Shown here: one piece after another, positions 46,845 to 54,952 of the stretch
Numbering within the stretch: the stretch's first letter is position 1
Layout of the letters: each line of letters begins with the position of its first letter
Origin: Desulfovibrio sp.
Lineage (GTDB): Bacteria > Desulfobacterota > Desulfovibrionia > Desulfovibrionales > Desulfovibrionaceae
Assembly (NCBI RefSeq): GCF_034006445.1
Contig: NZ_JAVESS010000001.1
Span: forward strand, 186,001-250,000
Direction: 5' to 3'
Length of the DNA stretch: 64,000 nt
Notes under the pieces: model-generated
Told to the model about the DNA's origin: nothing
Database searches by the model: none
The model's input: the letters and a program-made list of their open reading frames with translations, nothing else
Program-made: the position numbers and the translations under genes

Positions 46845-47148
46845 GGTTGCAGCCCTCCTTGCCGAAGTCGGGAACCCCATTCTGGCGGTTCACCCGCATG
46901 CCCTCAGCCACAGGAACGAGGCAGGCCTGCTGGTTGGGAACGCCGTTAATGGTCATGAGGCATTCAAAACAAACGCCCATCTGGCAATATGGACCGCGTT
47001 TGTGGCCGCCATGGGTGGTGCGTGTCCAGCCGTGCGACGGGCCAAGTACAGCGGCGGCTACGGATATGCCTTCTTCAACCTCAAGGGGTTGGCCTTCAAA
47101 ATATATGGTCACCTGCCTGCCCGCAGAAGGGGTAGTTTTGACAAACAC
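46837..47148 (-). CDS. D-hydroxyproline dehydrogenase, small [2Fe-2S] subunit (HcnA-like)
   Basis: The 103-residue ferredoxin-like protein has a plant-type [2Fe-2S] motif (CQMGVCFECLMTINGVPNQQAC). HcnA-like small subunits link two flavin subunits in amino-acid dehydrogenases. The start is GTG at 47148 with AGGAGG upstream; its stop overlaps the next gene's start. Confidence 0.87.
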   Translation of the reverse strand: MFVKTTPSAGRQVTIYFEGQPLEVEEGISVAAAVLGPSHGWTRTTHGGHKRGPYCQMGVCFECLMTINGVPNQQACLVPVAEGMRVNRQNGVPDFGKEGCNHA

Positions 47149-47159
47149 GATTGTCCTCC

Positions 47160-48365
47160 TCAGGCGGTGGTTGTTGTGGCAGAACGTGCCGCAGCGTCAG
47201 AGCCGAATCTGTCGAGGCCCATGTAGCTGATGTCCATGAACGGAGCCTGCCCGCGCACCATTTCTGAAATGAGTTTGCCCGTAATGAGTGAAAGGCCTAT
47301 GCCGTTTCCCTCATGCCCGGTGGCCACAAAAAGCCCTTGAAGATGTGTGGGCGAAATGATGGGCTTGGCGTCCGGAGTACAGGGGCGCAAGCCCGCATAA
47401 CAGCGGATGACTCTCGTATCTGCCAGGGCAGGGTAGAAATGGCGGGCGCGTTGGGCGATAATGCGCATGACCCTGGGGTCGGGGCGGATGTTCATGCCGA
47501 CGTAGCGGCGACTGCTGCCAAGCAGGATTGTTCCTGCGTGGGAGGGTTCAAGCACAAAGGCAACGCCGAAGTGCTCCATTTCAGGCGTGGCATTGCAGCG
47601 CGTTTTGCCGCCCTTTGCCAGAAGGTAGCCGTATTCCGCATAGTTTTTGCCCACCAGATTGCGTACGCGCTCGGTCACGACAACATGCCCCTGGCGTGGC
47701 CTGACGGGAACGGTAAGGCCCACCATGTCGGCAAGCAGGGGCGTCCAGACGCCTGCGGCAAGAATGACGTTCTCTGTCTGGATGAGTCCCTTGTCCGTTT
47801 CAACCGAGGTGATCCGCCCTCCGTCGGTGCGCAGTCCCGTGACGCTGGTTCTGGTCATGAGGGTGGCGCCGTTGGCCTCCGCATGCAGAGCCAGCCCCTG
47901 ACAAAGCCGCATGGGATTAAGCTTGCAGTCGCCATTGAAATTCAGGCAGGCCAGAATACTGTCGCCAATATTCGGCTCATGGTGGCGCACGTCGGCCCTG
48001 TCCCACAGGGTGACGTCAATGCCCTCATTTTTTTTGCCTTCATAGTTGGCGCGCACAGTGTCGAGATCCCGTTCGTCATCAACCAACAGTCCGAGCCCCT
48101 CGGGCGAAAACTCGAAATCCACGGGCAAAAATTTTGCTGCATCATGAAACATGTCCTGCCCGTATTTGCAGAACTGGCTATATGCGCCGGGTGGCGTGTC
48201 ATAAGTGACCACATGACCATCGCAACGACGGCTGGAGCCCCAGGCGAACTCACCCCGCTCCACAAGGGTCACATCAATTCCATCCATGGCAAGATAGCAG
48301 GCTATGGCTGTACCTACCGCCCCCCCGCCGATGACAACGGCTCCGGCGGTGTGTTTGCTGCTCAT
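47160..48365 (-). CDS. D-hydroxyproline dehydrogenase, FAD catalytic subunit (DadA/HcnC-like)
   Basis: The 401-residue DAO-family flavoprotein has AVVIGGGAVGTAIACYLAMDG (about residue 8), RRCDGHVVTYDT (about 50) and GLFVATGHEGNGIGLS (about 350), the classic FAD-closing segment. It is the likely site of cis-4-hydroxy-D-proline oxidation. I chose ATG 48365 because AGGGAA is eight bases upstream and the FAD motif starts directly; the frame extends further without homology. Confidence 0.87.
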   Translation of the reverse strand: MSSKHTAGAVVIGGGAVGTAIACYLAMDGIDVTLVERGEFAWGSSRRCDGHVVTYDTPPGAYSQFCKYGQDMFHDAAKFLPVDFEFSPEGLGLLVDDERDLDTVRANYEGKKNEGIDVTLWDRADVRHHEPNIGDSILACLNFNGDCKLNPMRLCQGLALHAEANGATLMTRTSVTGLRTDGGRITSVETDKGLIQTENVILAAGVWTPLLADMVGLTVPVRPRQGHVVVTERVRNLVGKNYAEYGYLLAKGGKTRCNATPEMEHFGVAFVLEPSHAGTILLGSSRRYVGMNIRPDPRVMRIIAQRARHFYPALADTRVIRCYAGLRPCTPDAKPIISPTHLQGLFVATGHEGNGIGLSLITGKLISEMVRGQAPFMDISYMGLDRFGSDAAARSATTTTA

Positions 48366-48438
48366 GGCAGTTCCCTTTGCTTCAGATTTTCTGGTATGTT
48401 CATGAGGGGCCGCCAGAAGCCGCCCCTCATGAATGATG

Positions 48439-49326
48439 CTAGCAAAAGTCGGCCTGTTTGAGAACTTTTTCAAGTTCTACACGCACTTCTTCAGAAATGG
48501 GCTGTCGGGGCATACGCAGCGTGCCTGTCCCGAATCCCTTGAGCGCAAGCGCGTGCTTGACCACCTGCCAGAGCTCGCCAGTGTCTTCAAGCAGACGCAG
48601 CAAAGGCAGCATCTGCCGGTATACCTGCCGGGCCTCATCAAGCTTGTGTTCTTTGACAATAAGGTTGTAGAGCTTGACGCACATGGCGGGGGCAATATTG
48701 GCAAGCACGCAAACCCATGCCTTGGCGCCCATGACAAAGCTTTCATAGGCCAGGCTTTCGCAGCCGCAGAAAACCACCAGCTTGTCACCCACCTCGTCCA
48801 CAGAACGGGTCAGCCGCATGATGTCGCCACTGGATTCTTTAAGAAAACCCATGTTGGGCAACTGGGCGCATTTTACCAGAGTTTCAGGCGATACGGCCAC
48901 GCCGCAACTGCCGGGGTTGTTGTACACCATTACCGGCAGTGGACTTTTGCCGGAAATGTATTTGTAGAATTCATAAATCTCATGCTGGCTGGGATGCACG
49001 GCGGGAGGAGGAAGAATCATGACGCCCGCAGCGCCTATGGAGCCCGCATGCTTTGACAGTTCAACCGAAACATCGACGTTGGGCGAAATGGCGCCCACAA
49101 TCACCGGAACCTTGCCGTTTACTTCCTTCATGGTGAATTCGGCAACCTGCTTGCGTTCTTCGGTGGAAAGTGCCGGCCATTCGCCAGTGGCTCCCACGGG
49201 CATGATGCCGTGAACGCCGGATTTGAGCAGCCACTGGATATGTTTGGATATAGTGCCGTAGTCGATGCTGCCGTCCTGATTAAAGTGCGTCACCGTTACT
49301 GCGAAAATACCGTGAATGTTGTTCAT
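48439..49326 (-). CDS. DapA-family lyase, probable 1-pyrroline-4-hydroxy-2-carboxylate deaminase
   Basis: The 295-residue protein is a DHDPS/NAL superfamily TIM barrel: MPVGATGEWPALSTEER (about residue 40), VMVYNNPGS with the conserved Tyr (about 133) and Schiff-base Lys in GFLKESSGD (about 162). In this operon it is expected to deaminate pyrroline-4-hydroxy-2-carboxylate to 2-oxoglutarate semialdehyde. Housekeeping DapA function is unlikely in this setting. It is first in the leftward operon, with GGAGG before its ATG. Confidence 0.86.
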   Translation of the reverse strand: MNNIHGIFAVTVTHFNQDGSIDYGTISKHIQWLLKSGVHGIMPVGATGEWPALSTEERKQVAEFTMKEVNGKVPVIVGAISPNVDVSVELSKHAGSIGAAGVMILPPPAVHPSQHEIYEFYKYISGKSPLPVMVYNNPGSCGVAVSPETLVKCAQLPNMGFLKESSGDIMRLTRSVDEVGDKLVVFCGCESLAYESFVMGAKAWVCVLANIAPAMCVKLYNLIVKEHKLDEARQVYRQMLPLLRLLEDTGELWQVVKHALALKGFGTGTLRMPRQPISEEVRVELEKVLKQADFC

Positions 49327-49359
49327 GTATCCTCCATTGGATGTTTGTGCATTGTCTCT

Positions 49360-49375
49360 AGCAAAAAATCTACCA
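49360..49375 (-). promoter_or_regulatory. Sigma-54 promoter of the hydroxyproline catabolic operon
   Basis: Minus strand TGGTAGATTTTTTGCT has GG-N10-GC and a TTGC box. It lies about 35-50 bp upstream of the deaminase start and is nearly identical to the promoter at 51450-51465 (TGGCAGATTTTTTGCT). Confidence 0.75.
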
Positions 49376-49479
49376 ACAGCAGGTGAAACATAACTACATA
49401 GAAAATAAGGCTGTTTTGGATTGCTGTTTTGCCCGTGTGTGCCATGCTACAGATTTTGATGCGTCACAATACTACAGGT

Positions 49480-49494
49480 GTAGCCTTGTGCTAC
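49480..49494. promoter_or_regulatory. Upstream activator site GTAGC-N5-GCTAC for the catabolic operon
   Basis: Perfect palindrome GTAGCCTTGTGCTAC about 105-120 bp upstream of the sigma-54 promoter. An overlapping CTACAGGTGTAG and a further half-site ATGCTACA (49444-49451) suggest cooperative binding. Confidence 0.7.
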
Positions 49495-49507
49495 ACTCTG
49501 ATGGAAC

Positions 49508-50809
49508 CTATTTCTTTCCGCCGATGATGGGTACAATAAGGATGGCTGAAAGCAGTGATGCCGCAGTCATGACGATGAAGAATCCGTTCCAGCTTGTGGT
49601 TTCAATGCCCATAGCCAGCGGCAGGCCGGTGCAGGCGGCTCCCAGGTATCCGAAAAGTCCCACAAAGCCTCTGGCCGTGCCTGCGTATTACTTGTGGCAG
49701 ACTTCGGCGGCGGCCATGCCGGTGAGCATTTGCGTGCCAAAGACAAAAAAGCCAATCAGAAAAAGCACGGAACCAAGGGCGATTTTGGAACTCAGGGGCA
49801 AAAGCCAGAGTGCGCCCACGGAACACATGATGCCCAGCATGAAAATGATGTTCATCGGGATGCGGTTGCCCTTGAACAGTCTGTCCGATCCCCATCCGGC
49901 GACTATGGTGCCGATGAAATCGCCGATCTCAAGCATGGTGATGGCGCTGTTGGCCACTAGCAGGTCAACGCCATGTTCCTTTACAAGGTACATGTTGGCC
50001 CAGTCGTTGACGCCAATGCGCACGAAGTGCACAAGCACGTAGGAAATGGCCAGAAGCAGATGTATTTGTTGGTGAATACGTAGCGGCGCAACACCTGCCA
50101 TGTGGTGAGCGAGCTTTCGTTTTTCTTTACCTGCTCCAGTTGATCCTTGCGCCTTTCTCCCACCCTGGGCAGTCCCATGGGTTCCGGTCTGTCGCGCATG
50201 ACGATGCAAAGAATCATGCCCGCCACAATGCCTATGATGCCCGGAATGATCATGCCGTAACGCCAGTCGTAGTGTATGGCCAGCCATCCTGCGAGCAGCG
50301 GAATAATGACGCCGCCCAAGTTGTGCGAGGTGTTGCACACGGCCCACAAGAAGCTGCACTCGTTACGCGAGTACCATGTGGTGAGAATCTTGGTGTAGGG
50401 TGGCAGCCCCAATCCAGAAAGAAGGCGTTGAGTCCCCACAGAATGGCCAGTGCCAACAGGGACGAACTCATGCCGAAGGCTATGTTGATGATGCCTGTGA
50501 TGATGAGGCCAACTCCCATGAAATAGCGGGGATTGGACTTGTCGCTTGTGATGCCGCCCACAAACCGTGACGAGCCGTAAACAATGTAGAAAATGGTACT
50601 CAGGATGCCCACGTCCGAGAGCTGCCAGTCAAGATCCTTTGAGCAGCTGGCATGATTGACCTGTAGCTGTTGCGGGTGAAGTAAAAAATGGCGTAACCAA
50701 GCCATATGAATGCCATCATGTGTATGCGCCAGTATGCGTAGTCTTTGTCTATCTCTTCCGCGCTCTTGGTAACCGGGTGCGCAAGTGATGCTTTAAAGAA
50801 GTTTACCAT
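49508..50809 (-). pseudogene. Broken MFS transporter (UhpC/GlpT-like organophosphate:anion family)
   Basis: An MFS transporter of about 430 residues can be followed across the interval only by changing frame. MVNFFKASLAHPV... starts at 50809; the sequence shifts near 50640 to SDVGILSTIFYIVYGSSRFVGG, near 50420 to GLGLPPYTKILTTWYSRNE, and near 50050 to the last frame. A TAA (49688-49690) then interrupts the last frame where relatives read SHKEAAG. After it, AGTARGFVGLFGYLGAA continues to a final stop at 49508. Three frameshifts and a nonsense codon make it non-functional unless the assembly is poor here. Confidence 0.85.
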
Positions 50810-51171
50810 GGCGTATCCTTGGTGCAAAATGGGCGGGTACATTTCCACAACACCAAGAACGGGTAAGCCGTTGCGGCACAGGTGATGAGCGTCCCGTAAG
50901 ATGGATAGCCCACAATGAACTGTCGTGTGCCGTCGATGGGGGCGATCACCCACACGTATTCGGCTGTGGCGGCGTCGGCCCCATATTCTTCCCCAAGCAT
51001 GCGGTGATCTGGAAACGCGCCAGAAATGATTGAACGTATTTCACGTTCCACGCGTTTATCCGTCTCCGTCACCGGGCTGTCGTCAGTTTTGGTTTTAACA
51101 GCATAGTTCCCACACAGATATTTCTGTCTGTGTTCCGTGAGTATCTGGCGTGAAACGTCAGAAGCCTGCAT
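50803..51171 (-). pseudogene. Inositol-monophosphatase-like remnant
   Basis: The first 95 residues match the IMPase/histidinol-phosphatase family (DSPVTETDKRVEREIRSII, GEEYG, then WVIAPIDGTRQFIVGYPSYGTLI). The catalytic DPIDGT motif reads APIDGT, losing a metal-binding Asp. After LITCAAT the homology moves to another frame (LPVLGVVEMYPPILHQ) and then runs directly into the MFS pseudogene, so the C-terminal half is missing. Confidence 0.75.
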
Positions 51172-51449
51172 GGCACTATCTAAAATGCTTCATATTCTGG
51201 CATTGCATTGTCTCCATCTGTAAGGGGGGAGGATGCAGACCGGTCGGTCTTGTAAAGGCGTTCACTGCCGCTTCGCGGCGGGCATTCATGCCTGATTGCG
51301 TCATTGGAATGTGTAAATGCAGCTTTCTATTTAAAATACGCATATTTCATCTTTAAATAATGATTTGTTGAAAAATGTTATATAGAAAAGTTTGTTGTAA
51401 AAAATAATATGTGTTCAAAGCAAATAGTAGTCAGCTAATTTTGTATAAC

Positions 51450-51465
51450 AGCAAAAAATCTGCCA
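51450..51465 (-). promoter_or_regulatory. Sigma-54 promoter facing the IMPase/MFS remnants
   Basis: Minus strand TGGCAGATTTTTTGCT has an intact -24/-12 spacing (GG-N10-GC). The promoter survives although both downstream genes are broken. Confidence 0.75.
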
Positions 51466-51554
51466 ATTTTGCACAGACTGGCGGGAAATGCTGATGCCAT
51501 CTGGGTGCTCAGTGTTGCACAAAAAATTTTAGATTGGTAATATATAAAATAATT

Positions 51555-51595
51555 GTAGCATAACGCTACAGTCGTGTTTGCTTACGCTACACGAC
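51555..51595. promoter_or_regulatory. Activator-binding palindromes between the regulator and the remnants
   Basis: A perfect GTAGC-ATAAC-GCTAC (51555-51569) is followed by GTCGTGT-N11-ACACGAC (51571-51595), which contains a further GCTACA. The site lies about 90-105 bp upstream of the leftward sigma-54 promoter and just before the regulator's ribosome-binding site, so it could also mediate autoregulation. The rest of 51172-51610 is AT-rich without a gene. Confidence 0.65.
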
Positions 51596-51610
51596 AGGAG
51601 GAATAATGAC

Positions 51611-52675
51611 ATGAGGTGTCTCCCCGTCGACTTCTCACCACAAAATCCCGTGTACCAGCAAACGGTCCATGAAGCCTGGAAGGATTTCATTGATGGCGGT
51701 GAAATCCGGGGGCGTGTGCCCGAGCATATTCTGGATGGATGGCTGCTCAGCCGTGATGCCTGTATTGACCCTGTGCGGGTTCCCGACGTGCCGGTGCTGG
51801 AACGGGTTCATTTTGAGGACTTGTGCAGCCAATTCGCCACGTTGCTCAATGCAGCGGCTCCTGTGCTGGAAATGCTTGATTCGTGCATTAGCGGCACCGG
51901 CCATATGGCAATTCTTACCAGTTCGTCCGGGCATATTCTTGCTACCGTGGGCGACAAGGATTTGCTTGATGTGGCCCGTACCCAGTACAACATGCCCGGT
52001 GCTGACAGAAATATCGACAAGGTCGGCGCTTCAGCCATAGGCATGACCCTGCAACGGCGTCGTCCGGTGCAGATATACGGTTATGAGCATTACAATGCTG
52101 GCCTGCATTCGTGGCGTTGTGCTTCCGCTCCCATTCTGGCTGATGCATCGGGCGTTCTGGCCGTGCTGACCATTTCGGGCAATATTGCCAGCCCCGAGAT
52201 ACAGGCGCTCGCGCTGGTGACGACCTTTGCCAACTATATAGGCATGCGCGTGCGCCAGCAGACCATAGAAACCACCGGGCAGAAGCTTGAGGCTTTATTG
52301 CGGAATGCCCATGATTCCCTAACCTACCCATTGCTGGTGCTTGATGGCAATGGCGGCATCACCCACGCCAACAGGCATGCGTCAACATTGTTTACTTCTG
52401 GCGAACTTGAGCTTCCGGGTAGAAGCGCTGTTTCTCTGGTGAGCTCTCTTGATGCGCAAAGGCTGCAACGAGCTCTGGCCGGACAAAGGCAAGGGCATGA
52501 CACCCTGACATTCCTTACGGGCCAGGGGCCGCAACGCATCGCCTGCACATTTTCGCCTGTGGAACTGAGCGCGGGAAGATCCGTGGGGATGGCCCTTGCG
52601 CTTAACCCTGACACGTTTGCGCCGGGCGGGCGAAACAGGGGCAAAGCAGCCAGCGGCCCGCTTCCGGCCTCCTGA
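51611..52675 (+). CDS. Sigma-54 activator, N-terminal sensor half (GAF-PAS), ended by an in-frame TGA
   Basis: The 354-residue part resembles the sensor region of AcoR-type activators. A GAF-like domain spans about residues 60-215 (GHMAILTSSSGHILATVGD, VGASAIGMTLQRRRPVQIYGYEHYN, SAPILADASGVLAVLTISGN). A PAS-like domain follows at about 240-320 (YPLLVLDGNGGITHANRHA). The frame stops at TGA 52673-52675 and continues without shift into the AAA domain. ATG 51611 has AGGAGG nine bases upstream. It is either one gene with a nonsense mutation in the linker or two polypeptides made by re-initiation. It probably senses hydroxyproline or a pathway intermediate. Confidence 0.75.
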   Translation: MRCLPVDFSPQNPVYQQTVHEAWKDFIDGGEIRGRVPEHILDGWLLSRDACIDPVRVPDVPVLERVHFEDLCSQFATLLNAAAPVLEMLDSCISGTGHMAILTSSSGHILATVGDKDLLDVARTQYNMPGADRNIDKVGASAIGMTLQRRRPVQIYGYEHYNAGLHSWRCASAPILADASGVLAVLTISGNIASPEIQALALVTTFANYIGMRVRQQTIETTGQKLEALLRNAHDSLTYPLLVLDGNGGITHANRHASTLFTSGELELPGRSAVSLVSSLDAQRLQRALAGQRQGHDTLTFLTGQGPQRIACTFSPVELSAGRSVGMALALNPDTFAPGGRNRGKAASGPLPAS

Positions 52676-52681
52676 AAGGCC

Positions 52682-53680
52682 GTGTTGCCGACCCGTGAGG
52701 TCGAGTCCGTCCACTCAGCCACGTACCAGTTCTCAGACATCCTTGGGGCTAGCCCCGCTTTGCGGCAAGCTATCAACTTTGCCCATCGTGCTTCCCGCAT
52801 GGCCTCACGCATCGTCATTTTGGGAGAAAGCGGCACTGGTAAGGAACTTTTCGCCCAGGCAATTCACAATGCCGGAAATGAGCCAGATCGGCCCTTTGTC
52901 GGCATTTCTTGCGCCGCCATTCCCAATAACCTTATTGAAGCCGAACTGTTTGGTTATGAAGAAGGCGCTTTTACCGGAGCGCGAAAGGGCGGGCAGAAGG
53001 GCCGACTTGAAGCGGCCAATGGCGGAACGCTTTTTCTGGATGAAGTAAACAGCTTGCCATTGGCAGTGCAGGCCAAACTTTTACGCGTCCTGCAGGAAAT
53101 GACTTTTTCACCTCTTGGAAGCAATCACCTTGTTCGTCTTGACGTCCGAGTCATTGCCGCAGGCAATACAAATCTGGCGGATGAGGTGCAAGCGGGAACC
53201 TTTCGGTCTGACCTCTATTATCGTCTCAATGTCTTGGAAATCGAGCTGCCACCTCTTCGAGAACGTAAAGGGGATGTGGAATTGCTGGCAAAAACATTCT
53301 GGCGCAAGCTTTGTGCACGTATGAGCCTGCCCATGGTAACCGTTGAGCCTGCCGTGCTGGAAATGCTCAATGCCTATTCCTGGCCGGGCAACGTACGTGA
53401 ATTGCAAAACGTGTGCGAAAGAGCCCTGGTGCTCTCTGACGGGGCTTCCATCAGGCTTGATTGTCTGCCACACCATATTACCGGAAAGAATGTGACGGCT
53501 CTGGCTGCCGGGCAACCTGAGGTTGCACTTGGGCATACTTCCATGGACGATTTGTGTGAGAATATGGTGCGTAAAACACTGGAAGCCGCTGGGGGAAACA
53601 TCAGCAAAGCCTCTGAGACGCTGGGCATAGCCAGAACGACTCTGTATAGAAAAATGAAGAAATATGGCCTGGGGCAGTAG
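52682..53680 (+). CDS. Sigma-54 activator, C-terminal AAA+ and Fis-type HTH half
   Basis: The 332-residue part has Walker A GESGTGKE (about residue 49), the sigma-54-contacting GAFTGA loop (about 95), Walker B GGTLFLDEV (about 116), the arginine-finger region RSDLYYRLNVLEI (about 178) and a C-terminal Fis HTH (ISKASETLGIARTTLYRKMKKYG). All parts needed to activate sigma-54 polymerase and bind DNA are intact. It starts (GTG or TTG near 52682) directly after the TGA of the sensor half, in the same frame. If expressed alone it could act as a constitutive activator. Confidence 0.8.
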   Translation: MLPTREVESVHSATYQFSDILGASPALRQAINFAHRASRMASRIVILGESGTGKELFAQAIHNAGNEPDRPFVGISCAAIPNNLIEAELFGYEEGAFTGARKGGQKGRLEAANGGTLFLDEVNSLPLAVQAKLLRVLQEMTFSPLGSNHLVRLDVRVIAAGNTNLADEVQAGTFRSDLYYRLNVLEIELPPLRERKGDVELLAKTFWRKLCARMSLPMVTVEPAVLEMLNAYSWPGNVRELQNVCERALVLSDGASIRLDCLPHHITGKNVTALAAGQPEVALGHTSMDDLCENMVRKTLEAAGGNISKASETLGIARTTLYRKMKKYGLGQ

Positions 53681-53978
53681 TTTTCATCGGGCAGGACGCA
53701 AAAGATGAGAATTGCAATCATCTGTCCGGCTTTCCTGCCCTGTGCTACGGGCAAGAATGGCGCAGGCTTTGTTTTGCGAGTGTGGGCGTAGTGGGGGGCA
53801 GTGCTTCCTGCCGTGTTGCGGAGCAGCCCTGTTTTGTGCCGCATGCTCCTGTGGGCGAAGGCAAGATGCGCAAAAACACAGTGTGTCATTGGGTGGGCAA
53901 AAAAGTCTGACTCAGGCCATACAAGAATGTGTGCAGGATAACAAAAAAGAACACAACATAAATTTTTAGTGAAATATC
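53681..53978. other. Gene-free interval after the activator
   Basis: A Cys-rich frame (53712-53969, TTG start) lacks a ribosome-binding site and recognisable homology, and I do not accept it as a gene. Nothing else is seen before the terminator. Confidence 0.4.
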
Positions 53979-54010
53979 AAAGCCCCGGCGATGAGCTCCG
54001 GGGCTTTTTC
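53979..54010 (+). terminator. Terminator before the DeoR gene
   Basis: AAAGCCCCGG/CCGGGGCTTT stem with a nine-base loop and a TTTTT end. Confidence 0.85.
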
Positions 54011-54109
54011 CGTTTGGTGCCTTGACGATTTAATTATATACGGGCATAACAAAAAATAACAAAATTGACTAAAAAGCAACATCAAACTGTCACGGAAACA
54101 GGGTTTGCC

Positions 54110-54883
54110 ATGCTGCCAGTCGAACGCCGTAGAAAGATGGCCCGTCTTATCAAGAGTCAGGGAGCGGTCAACAGCCGTGAGCTTGCGAAAGCTCTTGGCA
54201 TTTCCGTTATGACGGTGCGCCGCGACCTCAAGATGCTGGAAGAGCAGAAGCAGCTTGAAATCACCTGGGGAGGGGCTGTTCCCCTGGGGTTTGAGGCGCA
54301 CGACATCCCCCGGTCCCACAAGGCGGGCAGTATGCTGGCGGCCAAGGTGGCCATAGCCCGCGCCGCATGCGAGTTTATCCAGGATGACTCGTTCATCGGC
54401 CTTGATGCGGGCACGACCACCCTTGAACTGGCGCGCCTCTTGCCCACACTGCCATTCACGAATCTGTCCGTGGTGACGCCGGACCTTGAAATCGCGCTGC
54501 TCCTTTCCGGCTACCCCCATATTGAGGTCTTTCTTACCGGGGGCCGGGTAGACCCCATCAGTCGGGCCTGCAGCGATACGGACTCTGTGGCGTATTTGCG
54601 CCGCATTCGCACCACCGTGGCCTTTGTTGGCATCAACGTGTGGGGGGCCCATTACGGTGTGACCACCAGTTCTTCGACGAGGATGCACCGCAAGGTTCAA
54701 CTCATGGACAGCGCGGACAAGAGCATTCTTCTGGTCGATTCTTCAAAATATGCGAAATTCAGCCCCTGGCGCGTGGCCGGAGTGGAAGATTTTTATCGCA
54801 TCATCACTGACGAAGGCCTCAATCATGACGCCCGGCAGGCCCTTGAAGGCGTCGGGGCCCGTTTGCTTTATGCCGGAGCCTGA
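54110..54883 (+). CDS. DeoR-family transcriptional regulator
   Basis: The 257-residue protein has an N-terminal winged HTH (ERRRKMARLIKSQGAVNSRELAKALGISVMTVRRDLKMLEEQ) and a DeoRC sugar-phosphate sensor domain (GLDAGTTTLELARLLP about 110; FLTGGRVDPISRAC about 160; LLVDSSKYAKFSP about 210). It probably represses the acid-sugar operon that follows and responds to a phosphorylated intermediate. ATG 54110 is preferred; a TTG extension to 54065 has no support. The kinase gene starts 69 bp downstream. Confidence 0.88.
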   Translation: MLPVERRRKMARLIKSQGAVNSRELAKALGISVMTVRRDLKMLEEQKQLEITWGGAVPLGFEAHDIPRSHKAGSMLAAKVAIARAACEFIQDDSFIGLDAGTTTLELARLLPTLPFTNLSVVTPDLEIALLLSGYPHIEVFLTGGRVDPISRACSDTDSVAYLRRIRTTVAFVGINVWGAHYGVTTSSSTRMHRKVQLMDSADKSILLVDSSKYAKFSPWRVAGVEDFYRIITDEGLNHDARQALEGVGARLLYAGA

Positions 54884-54952
54884 GCAGGGCCATCCGTTTT
54901 TCAAACCTTCGTACCGGTCTGGCCAAACGCCGCAGGACCAAAAGAGTTTGCC

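Noticed and set aside
52673..52675. Selenocysteine reading of the TGA inside the sigma-54 activator
   Set aside because: The position is a variable linker between PAS and AAA domains and no SECIS-like stem with a GGUCU-type loop follows.
53712..53969. Cys-rich 85-codon frame after the sigma-54 activator
   Set aside because: TTG start without a ribosome-binding site, no recognisable domain, and several overlapping alternative frames.
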